Origin: Sphingopyxis sp. UBA6723
GTDB lineage: Bacteria; Pseudomonadota; Alphaproteobacteria; Sphingomonadales; Sphingomonadaceae
Assembly: GCF_002454115.1 (NCBI RefSeq)
Contig: NZ_DKIH01000011.1
Location: 55,288 to 119,287 of the forward strand
Direction of reading: 5' to 3'
Length of the DNA: 64,000 bases
Both the position numbers and the translations under genes were made by a program. The notes below the pieces were generated by a model. The model did not search any database. It had not been told where the DNA came from and saw nothing but the letters and a program-made list of their open reading frames with translations. This document shows positions 18,349 through 26,701 of the stretch, in pieces; positions within the stretch are counted from its first letter, which is position 1, and every line of letters starts with the position of its first letter.

Positions 18349-19068
18349 TCAAAATGGCGGCTCATCGTCCGACGTCTGTTCCGCCTTGGATAGCGCGTAA
18401 CGCACCTTTGTTCGATCATCGGCAAGGAGCAAAGGCTCTATTTCCTCGGCGATCTGCTCAGCCGTTTTGCTTCCGCGAGAAAGAGCTTGGTGCTTAGATA
18501 TGAAACCTGTCGGATCTTCGCCCATACGCAAGGCAATGATCTTTGTACCCTTGGCGACGGCAAATCCAATCTCTTGCTGACACCATACGCTTTTCGCATA
18601 GCCAACCGTGTGGATAGAAATGAAAAGCTCCATTGATTGAAGTGCTCGTTCAATTTGGACTTGCCACTCTAGGGTCGGCTCGATGTCCTCATGCGCGACA
18701 AAGGCAGAGATGCCATACCCCGCCAAAACGTCCCGAAGCCGCTTCGCCTTGTCCTTTTCCAATGATAAATGACTTACAAAGGCGCGAAATCGCTTTTGGT
18801 CTTGCCAGATTTTCGGAGGCTGTATCGACGCGGAAATCGTTCCAAATGATTCAAGGCCCAAATCATCGATCATTTCGCCCAAAACTGAGTCCTGCGCATC
18901 AGTCAGCGCGTAAAAAACCAGCTCTTTGACGTCATAAAAGTCTTCAGAATTAGCCCTAAATTTAGGGATGAACGCGCGTAAAAAGGCCGAGGCACGGGCG
19001 AAATCATATCGTTCACTTAGCTCTGAGCCAAGCCGATCAACGATCGCGAGACGCTCGGTGACTTTCAT
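18349..19068 (-). CDS. TIR-domain protein, predicted NAD-cleaving effector
   Basis: Residues about 93-215 form a TIR domain: FRAFVSH start, W135, and WCQQEIG with putative catalytic Glu166, the arrangement found in prokaryotic TIR NADases. Residues 1-90 are a helical region I do not recognise. Start ATG 19068 leaves one base after the nadA stop, so the gene is read through and probably translationally coupled to nadA. Codon use and GC are lower than in nadA, suggesting acquisition. No ThsA, SLOG, STING, CBASS or Argonaute partner is adjacent, so no known defence type can be assigned. Soluble, 239 residues. Confidence 0.85.
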   Translation of the reverse strand: MKVTERLAIVDRLGSELSERYDFARASAFLRAFIPKFRANSEDFYDVKELVFYALTDAQDSVLGEMIDDLGLESFGTISASIQPPKIWQDQKRFRAFVSHLSLEKDKAKRLRDVLAGYGISAFVAHEDIEPTLEWQVQIERALQSMELFISIHTVGYAKSVWCQQEIGFAVAKGTKIIALRMGEDPTGFISKHQALSRGSKTAEQIAEEIEPLLLADDRTKVRYALSKAEQTSDDEPPF

Positions 19069-19069
19069 A

Positions 19070-20059
19070 TCACGCCCGCCCCAAATCACCCTTTCCCACC
19101 GTCCCCGCCGCCATCTCAAGCATCCGGTCGAGGCTTTTGCGCGCCGCCAGTCGCAGGCCTTCTTCCATCTCGATCTGCGGTTTCAGGTCGCGCAGCGCGA
19201 GGTACAGTTTCTCCATCGTGTTGAGCGCCATGTAGGGGCAGATGTTGCAGTTGCAGTTGCCGTCGGCGCCCGGCGCCCCAATGAAGCTCTTTTCGGGGAT
19301 CGCCAGCTCCATCTGGTGGATGATGTGCGGCTCAGTCGCGACGATCAGCGTGTCGCCCGGAAAGCTCTTGGCGAATTGCAGGATGCCGCTGGTCGACCCG
19401 ACATAATCGGCATGGTCGACGATGTGCGGCGGACATTCGGGGTGCGCCGCGACCGGCGCGCCGGGGTGCTGTGCCTTCAGCTTGATCAGCTCGGTCTCGC
19501 TGAACGCCTCGTGGACGATGCACACGCCCGGCCACAGCAGCATCTCGCGGCCAAACTTGCGGTTGAGATAACCGCCAAGGTGGCGATCTGGGCCAAAGAT
19601 GATCGGCTGGCTTTCAGGGATCTGACTGATGATCGTCTCGGCGCTCGACGAGGTGACAATGATGTCGCTCAATGCCTTCACCGCGGCCGAGCAGTTGATG
19701 TAGGTCAGCGCGATATGGTCGGGGTGCTTTTCGCGAAAGCGCTTGAACTGTTCGGGCGGACAGCTGTCTTCCAGACTGCACCCGGCATCCATGTCGGGCA
19801 GGATGACGATCTTTTCGGGGCTCAGGATCTTCGCGGTCTCGGCCATGAACTTCACGCCGCAAAACGCGATGACATCGGCGTCGGTGTCCGCCGCCTTGCG
19901 CGACAGCTCGAGCGAATCACCGACGAAATCGGCCAGATCCTGAATCTCGGGCTTCTGGTAATAATGCGCCAGGATCACCGCGTTGCGCTCCTTGCGGAGG
20001 CGCTCGATTTCAGCGCGCAGGTCGATGCCCGAGAGATTCTCGCGGATGGGAGCAGTCAT
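19070..20059 (-). CDS. nadA: Quinolinate synthase NadA
   Basis: Condenses iminoaspartate with dihydroxyacetone phosphate to quinolinate in de novo NAD synthesis. Cluster ligands for the single 4Fe-4S are probably Cys94 (DAGCSLED), Cys180 (GVCIVHEAF) and a cysteine of the NCNCNICP motif (269-274). AHYYQKPEIQDLADFVGDSLELS near residue 31 is diagnostic. The 329 residues are normal. nadB and nadC are not in the window; the next gene downstream in the same transcript encodes a TIR protein. Confidence 0.96.
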   Translation of the reverse strand: MTAPIRENLSGIDLRAEIERLRKERNAVILAHYYQKPEIQDLADFVGDSLELSRKAADTDADVIAFCGVKFMAETAKILSPEKIVILPDMDAGCSLEDSCPPEQFKRFREKHPDHIALTYINCSAAVKALSDIIVTSSSAETIISQIPESQPIIFGPDRHLGGYLNRKFGREMLLWPGVCIVHEAFSETELIKLKAQHPGAPVAAHPECPPHIVDHADYVGSTSGILQFAKSFPGDTLIVATEPHIIHQMELAIPEKSFIGAPGADGNCNCNICPYMALNTMEKLYLALRDLKPQIEMEEGLRLAARKSLDRMLEMAAGTVGKGDLGRA

Positions 20060-20129
20060 CGTTCGTCCTTGTCATGCAGGAGATTGCGCCCCTCCTACAC
20101 GCGGCCACCCCTGGGAGCAATTCGGCGGT

Positions 20130-20777
20130 TCAGCTTTCAGGCGTGTTGGCAAAGCGCGCGGTCACCTTCGCATCGATCCCCGCAGCCTTGAGCGGCATCG
20201 CGAAACTTTGTTCGACGGCATTGCGCGCCGCGCCCTGCGCCAGCCGCATCGGGGTCGCCCCCCTCGCCTGCTTGATCAGTTCATCCTGCGCTGCCTTCTG
20301 GTTGGCGGCGTCGAGCGAGGCTTCGGCGTCGGTCAAGGTCAACAGGATCGTGCCATCGCGAAACTCGCTGATCGCATTGAGGTCGATTTCGGGTCCGGCG
20401 AGGCGCAGCGGCGGCAAGGTGACCGTCAAGGCGTTGGTGGCGGCATCCCATTCGAGATCGGACTGCTTGAGCTTGCCCAGATCGACCTCATAGCGCACCG
20501 TTCCGGGCATGATCAGCGTCTTCTTCGCGCTCAACCCCATCCGGCTCTGCGTCGAGGTCACCACCGCGACATAGCGCGCCGTGAATGGCACCAGCACATT
20601 CTGTTCCTGCAAACCCTGCAAGCTCGCGGCGACGACGGTTTCGGGATCATAGCCCTTTTGCCAGTCGCGCCACGCCGACATCGCCCACCAGACGGCGAGC
20701 AACAGCATTGCGGCAGCAGCGAGCAGGATCAGGCGCGAAAGAAGGCGCGGGGCGGACGAGGAGGGATTCGTGGTCAT
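20130..20777 (-). CDS. DUF4230 domain-containing membrane-anchored protein
   Basis: DUF4230 family, function unknown. One N-terminal membrane helix (about residues 15-35) and a periplasmic or extracytoplasmic domain (VRYEVDLGKLK ... LTVTLPPLRLAGPEID). ATG 20777 was chosen because it overlaps the upstream gene's stop as ATGA; the longer frame would begin at TTG. 215 residues. Part of a minus-strand run with the two genes upstream. Confidence 0.82.
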   Translation of the reverse strand: MTTNPSSSAPRLLSRLILLAAAAMLLLAVWWAMSAWRDWQKGYDPETVVAASLQGLQEQNVLVPFTARYVAVVTSTQSRMGLSAKKTLIMPGTVRYEVDLGKLKQSDLEWDAATNALTVTLPPLRLAGPEIDLNAISEFRDGTILLTLTDAEASLDAANQKAAQDELIKQARGATPMRLAQGAARNAVEQSFAMPLKAAGIDAKVTARFANTPES

Positions 20778-21574
20778 GGGGTTGTATAGCTCGAACAATC
20801 GGGGGCGGGGCGATCCATTTCATAACGACCTGTCGCAGGATTGTGGCGCAGCACGCGTTCATAGCTGCACTCGGCATCCTTCCAATGCGCAAGGTCGCCG
20901 ATCTTGAGCTTCAGCCCGCTATTGTCCTCGCTCCGCCGCGACGTCTGCGGATAGGCGGTCGCAAAGCTGCGATAGGTGAGTGACGGCAATTCGCCGCCGT
21001 CGTCGGGGCCCGGTTTCAGCACCGCTTTATACTCATATTCGTCGTGACAGGCGTCGAGCCGGTCCTTGGCATCCTGCTCCGAAAAACATGCGCGGATCAT
21101 CAGCGAACTGTTCCAAACCACATCGAGCACGGCGCCACCGAGTGCTATCGCGTGCGGCCCCATCCCAAAGCGCAGCAGGTGGAGCCGACTGCCCGTGCCA
21201 CCGCCGCCCGAATACGTCGCGCGCTGTTCACCAATCACCCCGACCAGCATCTCCAGCCCTGGTTGGCCATCGGCTTCATCGCCGCTGCGCACCCAAACCG
21301 CCTGTGGCCATAGCCGCAGTGCCTGCGGCTCGCCCGCGATGACGGGAAGCGGCAGCACAGTCTTTTCAGCGTCGCCTGCGCCGGGAAAGGATATGACCAA
21401 ATTGGCGGGCAGTTCCTCCGCGTCAGCCTCACCAGGCAGCGCGAAACATATTTGCCCTTCGGGCAGGCAATGCGTGCCGTCGTCTTTCGCGACCAGCGCC
21501 ACGATACGCGGAGTTGAAGCAGGCGCGGTGTCGGCGGCGGGCTGCGCCGCGGCAAGCAGGATCGTCAAGATCAT
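20774..21574 (-). CDS. Hypothetical exported protein
   Basis: Not recognised. N-terminal hydrophobic MILTILLAAAQ looks like a signal peptide. Four cysteines (in HCLPEGQICF, IRACF and DACHDEY) could form disulfides. ATG 21574 begins one base after the MBL hydrolase stop and ends in a 4-base overlap with the DUF4230 gene, so the three genes are probably co-transcribed. 266 residues. Confidence 0.75.
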   Translation of the reverse strand: MILTILLAAAQPAADTAPASTPRIVALVAKDDGTHCLPEGQICFALPGEADAEELPANLVISFPGAGDAEKTVLPLPVIAGEPQALRLWPQAVWVRSGDEADGQPGLEMLVGVIGEQRATYSGGGGTGSRLHLLRFGMGPHAIALGGAVLDVVWNSSLMIRACFSEQDAKDRLDACHDEYEYKAVLKPGPDDGGELPSLTYRSFATAYPQTSRRSEDNSGLKLKIGDLAHWKDAECSYERVLRHNPATGRYEMDRPAPDCSSYTTP

Positions 21575-21575
21575 G

Positions 21576-22493
21576 TCAGGCCAGTTCCCATTCGTCATCG
21601 CGTTCGCGCACCACGCCGCGAGCGCGCAGGTCGAACAAATGCGCGAGCACCGAACGTCCGGCGGCGCCGGTCAACCGCGGGTCTAGCCCCTTGTACATAT
21701 GCGCGACCATGGCTGGGATGACCCGGGTGCCCTTTTCCAGCTCGCGCAAAATCTGTCGCTCGCGCTGCTTGCGATGCCCCAGCATGCCGCGGACGAGCTG
21801 TCGCGGCTTGGTGACCGCGGGGCCATGCGCCGGATAATAAACGCGATCCTCACGGTCATACAGCTTCGACAGGCTGGCCATATAGGCCGCCATGTCGCCG
21901 TCGGGCGGGCTGACGACGCTGGTCGACCACGCCATCACATGGTCGCCGGTGAACAGCGCGCCGCTTTCGACCAGCGCGAAGCAGAGGTGGTTCGACGTGT
22001 GCCCGGGGGTCGCGACCGCCTCGATCGTCCAACCATCGCCGGAAATTCGTTCACCATCGGTCAGCACGCGGTCGGGGGCATAGTCGGGGTCGAAGGCCGA
22101 ATCGGCGCGCGGGCCGTCGTCGCGCAGCGCCAGCGGCGCACAGCCGATAATCGGAGCGCCCGTCGCGGCTTTCAGCGGCGCCGCGGCGGGGCTGTGGTCG
22201 CGGTGGGTATGCGTGCACAGGATTGCGGCGACACGTGCATCACCAACCGCGCGCAGAATCGCATCGACATGCCCGACACCGTTGGCGTCGGCAGGGTCGC
22301 CCACGCTGAAACCGCTGCCGGTCGGCCCCGGATCGATCACTGCAACATCGCTGCCCGCACCGACAATCCACGTTTGGGTACCGGTGAAGGTATAGGGCGA
22401 CGGGTTCGGCGCCAGGACGCGGCGGACCAGCGGCTCATGCTGCTCGCAATCGCCGGCGCGGATGCTGTCGGGCCAAGGCTTGTCTTCGCTCAT
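21576..22493 (-). CDS. Metallo-beta-lactamase fold hydrolase (LACTB2/RNase-like type)
   Basis: Binuclear-zinc hydrolase fold. The zinc motif THTHRDH, the later histidines in PGHTSNHLC and TGDHVMAW, and YYPAHGP are all present; the C-terminal part (HRKQRERQILREL ... VLAHLFDL) is the winged-helix tail of the LACTB2-like group. Substrate unknown; glyoxalase II-like thioesters or nucleic acid are known for relatives. Start ATG 22493 (MSEDKPWP); ATG 22502 is equally possible, and the longer frame runs into non-coding sequence. 305 residues. Confidence 0.87.
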   Translation of the reverse strand: MSEDKPWPDSIRAGDCEQHEPLVRRVLAPNPSPYTFTGTQTWIVGAGSDVAVIDPGPTGSGFSVGDPADANGVGHVDAILRAVGDARVAAILCTHTHRDHSPAAAPLKAATGAPIIGCAPLALRDDGPRADSAFDPDYAPDRVLTDGERISGDGWTIEAVATPGHTSNHLCFALVESGALFTGDHVMAWSTSVVSPPDGDMAAYMASLSKLYDREDRVYYPAHGPAVTKPRQLVRGMLGHRKQRERQILRELEKGTRVIPAMVAHMYKGLDPRLTGAAGRSVLAHLFDLRARGVVRERDDEWELA

Positions 22494-22608
22494 GGGTGTC
22501 ATGTGGCATTGCGGGGCGCGGAACGAAAGGGGTGGTGCGCAAAATGCGGGATGGGGACTGCCGATCTGGCATGATGGCCGCTGACGACCATTTGCGGCCA
22601 TAAACTTT

Positions 22609-22700
22609 CGTCATCCCGGACTTGATCCGGGATCCATGCGCCCTCTCAGCAGCGGGCGGCGTATGGCCTCATGGGCCCCGGATCAAGTCCGGGGTGACGA
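22609..22700. repeat. Intergenic inverted repeat, family A
   Basis: Near-identical to the element at 6011-6102, including the loop (ATCCATGCGCCCTCTCAGCA). It sits in the 347-base gap between the MBL hydrolase start and the M56 gene terminator; nothing else is visible in that gap besides the terminator at 22750-22779. Confidence 0.8.
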
Positions 22701-22749
22701 AGAAACCAAGGGCAGCTCACCACCCCAACCCAGCCACGACCGCATCCCC

Positions 22750-22779
22750 AAAAGAAAAAGGGAGCGGTCGCCCGCTCCC
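22750..22779 (-). terminator. Rho-independent terminator of the BlaI-M56 operon
   Basis: On the minus strand, GGGAGCGG-GCGA-CCGCTCCC is followed by TTTTTCTTTT. Perfect 8-pair stem 61 bases after the M56 gene stop. Confidence 0.85.
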
Positions 22780-22840
22780 TTCCCCGCCCCTGCCGCCAGC
22801 CCCACCGGGGAGCAAAGGCTGGCGCCGAAGCTGCTCGGAC

Positions 22841-24514
22841 CTAGTGGTCCGATTTCTCGATATCGGCGATCGCCTTTTCCAGGTCGGCGGCGACCTTGGC
22901 GCGCATGTCGTCGGACAGGCCGCGGGCGCGTTCACCCTCGACAAAGGCTTCGCGCGCTTTTTTCAGAGCCGACAACCGCGCCGCCTTGCCTTCGGCGCTG
23001 TCGTTGCAGGCGAACAGATGGACGCGGGTGCGCTTGTTGCCATCGGTTTCGTCACGGTTGACGATCGGCGCCGCCTTTTTGCTGTCGCCGCATTTGCCGA
23101 GCACCATCGTCTGGCCATGCACCGACGACCAGGCGCCATTCGGCATCGGCGGCATGGGCGGCATGGGCGGCATCGGCGCCAGCACCGTCCGCATCCGTGC
23201 TTTGCGCTTCGCTTCCAGCTTGTCGGCGATCGCTTCGGCCTGCTGGCCGGTGACCCCCTGTTCCTTCAACGTTGCGAGCACATCGTCGCGCGACAGGCTG
23301 CCCGGCATGCGGACATCAATGCGGCGCAGCTTGTCCTTGCCGTCGGCGGGCGCGAACATCACCGTCGGCGCCTTGCCCGCGTCGGCGTTGTCACGGCGGA
23401 TGACGATGCGATGCACTTCGCGCTTCTTGCCTTCCTTGTCGGTGGCGACGTCCTCGCTATGGTCGGTGAAGACCATGACGTTAGGCGCATCCGGGGCGGC
23501 GGGCGCATCGGCGGGCAGCGGCGCCTCGGGCGGCAGCGGCGGCGCGGGCGGTTCGGCCATATCGACCGTCTGCGCGGTCGCCGTCTCTACCGCGGCCGGC
23601 ACCAGCGTCGCGGTCGCCGCCAGCACCGCCAGCGTCGCCCCGCCGATCAGCAACCGGCCCGCCAGCCCGCGCTGTTTCGAAATATCCCTCCGCATCAACA
23701 TCGTCAGCCTCTCCTGCAAATTATCATGAACCGCCATCGGCGCCGCGAGCGACAGGCGCGAACCGACCGCAGCCTTGGCGATCGCGGTCGCATAGCGCGC
23801 GGTGCGCTCGCCGCGACTATCCGCGTCGGCCATCATCAGTACGCGCGCGTCGCATGCCGCCTCCTGATCGAAGCGAAAGGCGCGGATTGCGCGCCAGGCA
23901 AACGGATTGAACCATTGCGACGCCAGCAGCACGAGCGCGGCGGCATTTGCCCACAAATCGCCATGGCGATGGTGCGCCAGTTCGTGATCGACCGCCAGCG
24001 CACGCTCGTCGGCGGCATAGCGGGCAAAGAAGTCCTGCGGCACGGCGACGATGCGGTGCCACAGACCGAACGCGACCGGACCATCGACGGCATCGCTCAT
24101 CACCAGCCGGATCGTCCCGATCGGCTCCAGCTCGACCGCTTCATCGAGAACCTCGGCGCGGAAGCGGCGATGCGACAGCAGCGCCATGGCAAGCACCGCG
24201 ACCATGCCCATCGCCCATATGACAAAGACATAAGGCATGGCATCGGCAAACGACCATTCAGGCGTCGCCGGAACCGTCATCGGCGCGTCAACCGCGATCA
24301 GCATGAGTTCGCTCGCGCCGGAAACCGTCACCGGCTCCGCGAACGGCAGCGGTGGCAACACCAGCCGCATTGCCGGGATCAGCCACAGGCTATACGCCAG
24401 CCGCGGCCCGAAATGGCGCGCGAAGGGTTTGCGGATCAGCAGCACCGCGAGGACGAGCAGCGCGGTGGTGAGCATCGTGTCGCCCCACACCTGCATCCAG
24501 GTCGCGGCGCTCAT
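22841..24514 (-). CDS. M56 family metallopeptidase (BlaR1-like membrane sensor)
   Basis: Membrane-embedded zinc protease that cleaves a BlaI-type repressor when its sensor part is triggered. Several N-terminal membrane helices, the zinc motif HELAHHRHGD with the downstream ligand in EAACDARVL, then a long periplasmic C-terminal part. That part lacks penicillin-binding motifs and carries a MPPMPPMPPMP repeat near residue 450 and a charged helical tail, so the signal is probably not a beta-lactam. 557 residues. Start ATG overlaps the repressor stop as ATGA. Confidence 0.88.
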   Translation of the reverse strand: MSAATWMQVWGDTMLTTALLVLAVLLIRKPFARHFGPRLAYSLWLIPAMRLVLPPLPFAEPVTVSGASELMLIAVDAPMTVPATPEWSFADAMPYVFVIWAMGMVAVLAMALLSHRRFRAEVLDEAVELEPIGTIRLVMSDAVDGPVAFGLWHRIVAVPQDFFARYAADERALAVDHELAHHRHGDLWANAAALVLLASQWFNPFAWRAIRAFRFDQEAACDARVLMMADADSRGERTARYATAIAKAAVGSRLSLAAPMAVHDNLQERLTMLMRRDISKQRGLAGRLLIGGATLAVLAATATLVPAAVETATAQTVDMAEPPAPPLPPEAPLPADAPAAPDAPNVMVFTDHSEDVATDKEGKKREVHRIVIRRDNADAGKAPTVMFAPADGKDKLRRIDVRMPGSLSRDDVLATLKEQGVTGQQAEAIADKLEAKRKARMRTVLAPMPPMPPMPPMPNGAWSSVHGQTMVLGKCGDSKKAAPIVNRDETDGNKRTRVHLFACNDSAEGKAARLSALKKAREAFVEGERARGLSDDMRAKVAADLEKAIADIEKSDH

Positions 24515-24879
24515 GACTTGAGCTTCCGCAGCAGCGCTTCAATTTCGGCGATGTCGGTGTCGGTCAGCGCCTCGCGATCGGCAAGATGCGCGATCAGCGG
24601 GCTGACGCGGCCGCCGAACAGGCGGTCGACGAACCGCTGCGATTCCTCGCCGACGGCGTCGGCGCGTTCGATCGCGGGGCTGTACAGATAACGGCGACCG
24701 TCCGCCTCGGCGGTGACGGCGCCCTTTTGGACCAGCCGCGCCAGCAACGTCTTGACCGTCGCCTGTGTCCAGCCGTTGGCCTTGCCGATCCGGGTGGTGA
24801 GGTCGGCCGCGGTCTGCGGGGCATCGTCCCATAGGGCCGACAGCACCTGCATCTCCGACTCGCTTGCTCTTTCTGCCAT
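24511..24879 (-). CDS. BlaI/MecI/CopY family transcriptional repressor
   Basis: Winged-helix repressor (ESEMQVLSALW ... WTQATVKTLLARLVQKGAV) with a dimerisation tail; 122 residues. Start ATG 24879, preceded by GGGAGGGG; the longer frame adds seven residues. It heads a two-gene operon with the M56 protease. The palindrome GACTACA-AA-TGTAGTC lies 38 bases upstream and matches the family operator TACA-NN-TGTA, so autoregulation is likely. Confidence 0.9.
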   Translation of the reverse strand: MAERASESEMQVLSALWDDAPQTAADLTTRIGKANGWTQATVKTLLARLVQKGAVTAEADGRRYLYSPAIERADAVGEESQRFVDRLFGGRVSPLIAHLADREALTDTDIAEIEALLRKLKS

Positions 24880-24916
24880 CAGAACCCCTCCCATTGGCAC
24901 CGCTCAACTGCGATGC

Positions 24917-24932
24917 GACTACAAATGTAGTC
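24917..24932. promoter_or_regulatory. BlaI/MecI-type operator
   Basis: Perfect 7-base arms GACTACA and TGTAGTC around AA, containing the TACA-N2-TGTA core of BlaI/MecI/CopY operators. It lies directly upstream of the repressor gene. Only one copy was seen. Confidence 0.8.
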
Positions 24933-24978
24933 AACGGGCTGAATGGTCGATGAACGAAGCTGAACGGCAACACATTCC

Positions 24979-25056
24979 CGTCATCCCGGCGAAGGCCGGG
25001 ATCACGCCAGTGCGTCAGGGCGCGAGGGTGAGATCCCGGCCTTCGCCGGGATGACG
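24979..25056. repeat. Intergenic inverted repeat, family B (GTCATCCCGGCGAAGGCC)
   Basis: Left arm CGTCATCCCGGCGAAGGCCG pairs with CGGCCTTCGCCGGGATGACG. A second copy is at 53940-54017. Non-coding. Confidence 0.8.
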
Positions 25057-25382
25057 TCTTGTCGTGTCGGGATATTTGACAGTGCGCGATGCCGGTAAGG
25101 AATCGCTAACCACCGTCTCCCGCCGATATCCGTCGCCACGCCAATTTGGCACGGCAATTGAATAGTATCAGATGTTCCCGAGTGTTCCGCTCAATTGGAG
25201 CGGTGGGGGGCATCGGTCTGGTCCCTGATGCCCCCTGCCCCCACCGGGAAATCCCCACTTGCCCCCGACGCAGACGGGGGGCGGAGCGGTCGAAAGGCCC
25301 CGCCCCCCGGACGCTTCATTTTCTGATTTTTGAAACGGGCGGACCGTTGGACACGACCGAAAGCAGCCGCTCAATCCCGTCC
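25057..25382. other. Gene-free spacer
   Basis: Open frames on both strands here are repeat-derived and lack any domain. A GC stem GGGGGGCGG/CCGCCCCCC (25276-25284 and 25300-25308) is followed by T-rich sequence and could end a plus-strand transcript, but no plus-strand gene precedes it. A GGAGCGGTGGGGGGCATCGG and GATGCCCCCTGCCCCCACC pair near 25196-25244 can also fold. Confidence 0.4.
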
Positions 25383-25461
25383 CCGTTCGTATCGAGCGCA
25401 GTCGAGATACGCGTGGCTTGGCGTGAGCGCGGCGTGTCTCGACTTCGCTCGACACGAACGG
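25383..25461. repeat. Intergenic inverted repeat, family C (CCGTTCGTRTCGAGCG)
   Basis: Arms CCGTTCGTATCGAGCGCAGT and CGCTCGACACGAACGG around a GC-rich loop. Relatives at 43277-43357 and 58845-58924. Confidence 0.78.
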
Positions 25462-25498
25462 AAATAGAAGACGGTCGGCAATCCACCCCAAATCGGAC

Positions 25499-25531
25499 AA
25501 AAAGCCCGCCGGAACGTATATTCCGCCGGGC
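25499..25531 (-). terminator. Rho-independent terminator after the CGFS glutaredoxin gene
   Basis: On the minus strand, stem GCCCGGCGGAA/TTCCGGCGGGC (one mismatch) is followed by TTTTT, 20 bases after the glutaredoxin stop. Confidence 0.8.
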
Positions 25532-25551
25532 ATTTGATCTCTAAACTCGGC

Positions 25552-25881
25552 TTACTCCGCCTTTGCAGGAATCCCGGTCATCAGCGTGTGAAGCTCGCCC
25601 GCTTCCCACATTTCCATCATGATATCGCTGCCGCCGACAAATTCGCCCTTAACATAGAGCTGGGGGATCGTCGGCCAGTCGGAAAATTCCTTGATGCCCT
25701 GGCGGATTTCCATGTCCTGCAGCACGTCGACGGTCTCATATTCGACGCCCAGCCGGTCGAGCATCGCGATCGCGCGCGAGGAAAAGCCGCATTGCGGGAA
25801 CAGCGGCGTCCCCTTCATGAACAACAGCACGGGATTGTCGGCGACCAGCTTGGCGATGCGGTCATGCGTGGGTTCGGTCAT
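25552..25881 (-). CDS. grxD: Monothiol glutaredoxin, Grx4/GrxD family
   Basis: Binds and transfers 2Fe-2S clusters with glutathione. The CGFS active site lies in PLFPQCGFSS, with WPTIPQLY and GGSDIM glutathione-binding segments; 109 residues, normal. Start ATG 25881 with CGGAGA six bases upstream. The BolA gene is immediately upstream on the same strand; Grx4 and BolA proteins form cluster-binding heterodimers, so this pair is functionally linked. Confidence 0.95.
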   Translation of the reverse strand: MTEPTHDRIAKLVADNPVLLFMKGTPLFPQCGFSSRAIAMLDRLGVEYETVDVLQDMEIRQGIKEFSDWPTIPQLYVKGEFVGGSDIMMEMWEAGELHTLMTGIPAKAE

Positions 25882-25926
25882 AATCGTCTCCGGTGGCGCT
25901 TTGCGCCAGAAATTTGATGCTGGCCC

Positions 25927-26160
25927 CTATGAAGGAACGGCGGTGGTCAATTGCAAGGCGTGAAGTTCGCCGCCCATGCGGCCGCCGAGCGCGGCATAGA
26001 CCGCCTTGTGCTGCGCGACCCGCGTCATACCGCGAAAGGATTCGCTGATCACGTGCGCCGCATAATGGTCGTTATCGCCGGCCAGATCGGTAATCGCGAC
26101 CTCGGCATCGGGAAAGGCCGCGGCGATCATCGCCCGCAAATCATCGGCGCGCATCCCCAT
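25927..26160 (-). CDS. BolA family protein
   Basis: Small KH-like-fold partner of CGFS glutaredoxins. HYAAHVISESFRGMTRVAQHKAVYAAL carries the conserved FxGxxxVxQHxxVY pattern; 77 residues, probably the BolA1/IbaG-like short type. Start ATG 26160 or 26154. Four bases after the DUF1476 stop and 45 bases before the glutaredoxin start. Confidence 0.93.
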   Translation of the reverse strand: MGMRADDLRAMIAAAFPDAEVAITDLAGDNDHYAAHVISESFRGMTRVAQHKAVYAALGGRMGGELHALQLTTAVPS

Positions 26161-26164
26161 CGGA

Positions 26165-26491
26165 TCAGCCCTGACTGTCCATGAACTGGCGCCGGGCCTC
26201 GACCGCCTTGTCGTTCAGCGCGGCGCGGATTTCGGCGTCGCTGATCTCCACATTTGCGGCGGTCAGATCGCCCGCCAGTTTGCGGATCACGTCCTCGTCG
26301 CCCGCTTCCTCGAAATCGGCTTGCACCACAGCCTTGGCATAAGCGTCGGTTTCTTCGGGGGTCAGTCCCATGCGCGCGGCGGCCCATTCGCCGACCAGCC
26401 GGTTGCGCCGCGCAGTGATACGGAACTGCACATCCTGATCACGGGCAAATTGCGCCTCGAAGGCGCGTTCACGATCGTCGAATCCGCTCAT
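26165..26491 (-). CDS. DUF1476 protein, F1-ATPase zeta-subunit type inhibitor
   Basis: DUF1476 is the alphaproteobacterial zeta subunit that inhibits F1Fo-ATPase by contacting the beta-gamma interface, like mitochondrial IF1. The N-terminal FDDRERAFEAQFA inhibitory segment, the RNRLVGEWAAARMGL core and the four-helix pattern are present; 108 residues. It leads the DUF1476-bolA-grxD run. ATP synthase genes are not in the window. Confidence 0.88.
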   Translation of the reverse strand: MSGFDDRERAFEAQFARDQDVQFRITARRNRLVGEWAAARMGLTPEETDAYAKAVVQADFEEAGDEDVIRKLAGDLTAANVEISDAEIRAALNDKAVEARRQFMDSQG

Positions 26492-26701
26492 ATTGTCCTC
26501 ACGGGTTTGAAACTGTCGCCTTGCAGATAGGTGGCGCGTCCCATGGGTGCAAGCGACCTGTGCCGCTGATCACTTCCCTTTTATCCGCGAAGGGGTTAGG
26601 GTTCATGTCAAGGGAATGGGTCGTACCGCAGCAATGAAGACTGCGCCTTGCCGCAAATGCGTCGGCAGGGCGCCTCTAGCCTTGTGTTTGGGGGATTGGT
26701 G

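Noticed and set aside
18349..20059. Thoeris, CBASS or short-Argonaute defence system
   Set aside because: Only a TIR gene is present; no ThsA/SLOG, cyclase-effector pair or Argonaute gene lies next to it.
25146..25544. Frames on both strands between the BlaI operator and the glutaredoxin terminator
   Set aside because: They run through a family C repeat and the terminator and have no recognisable content.
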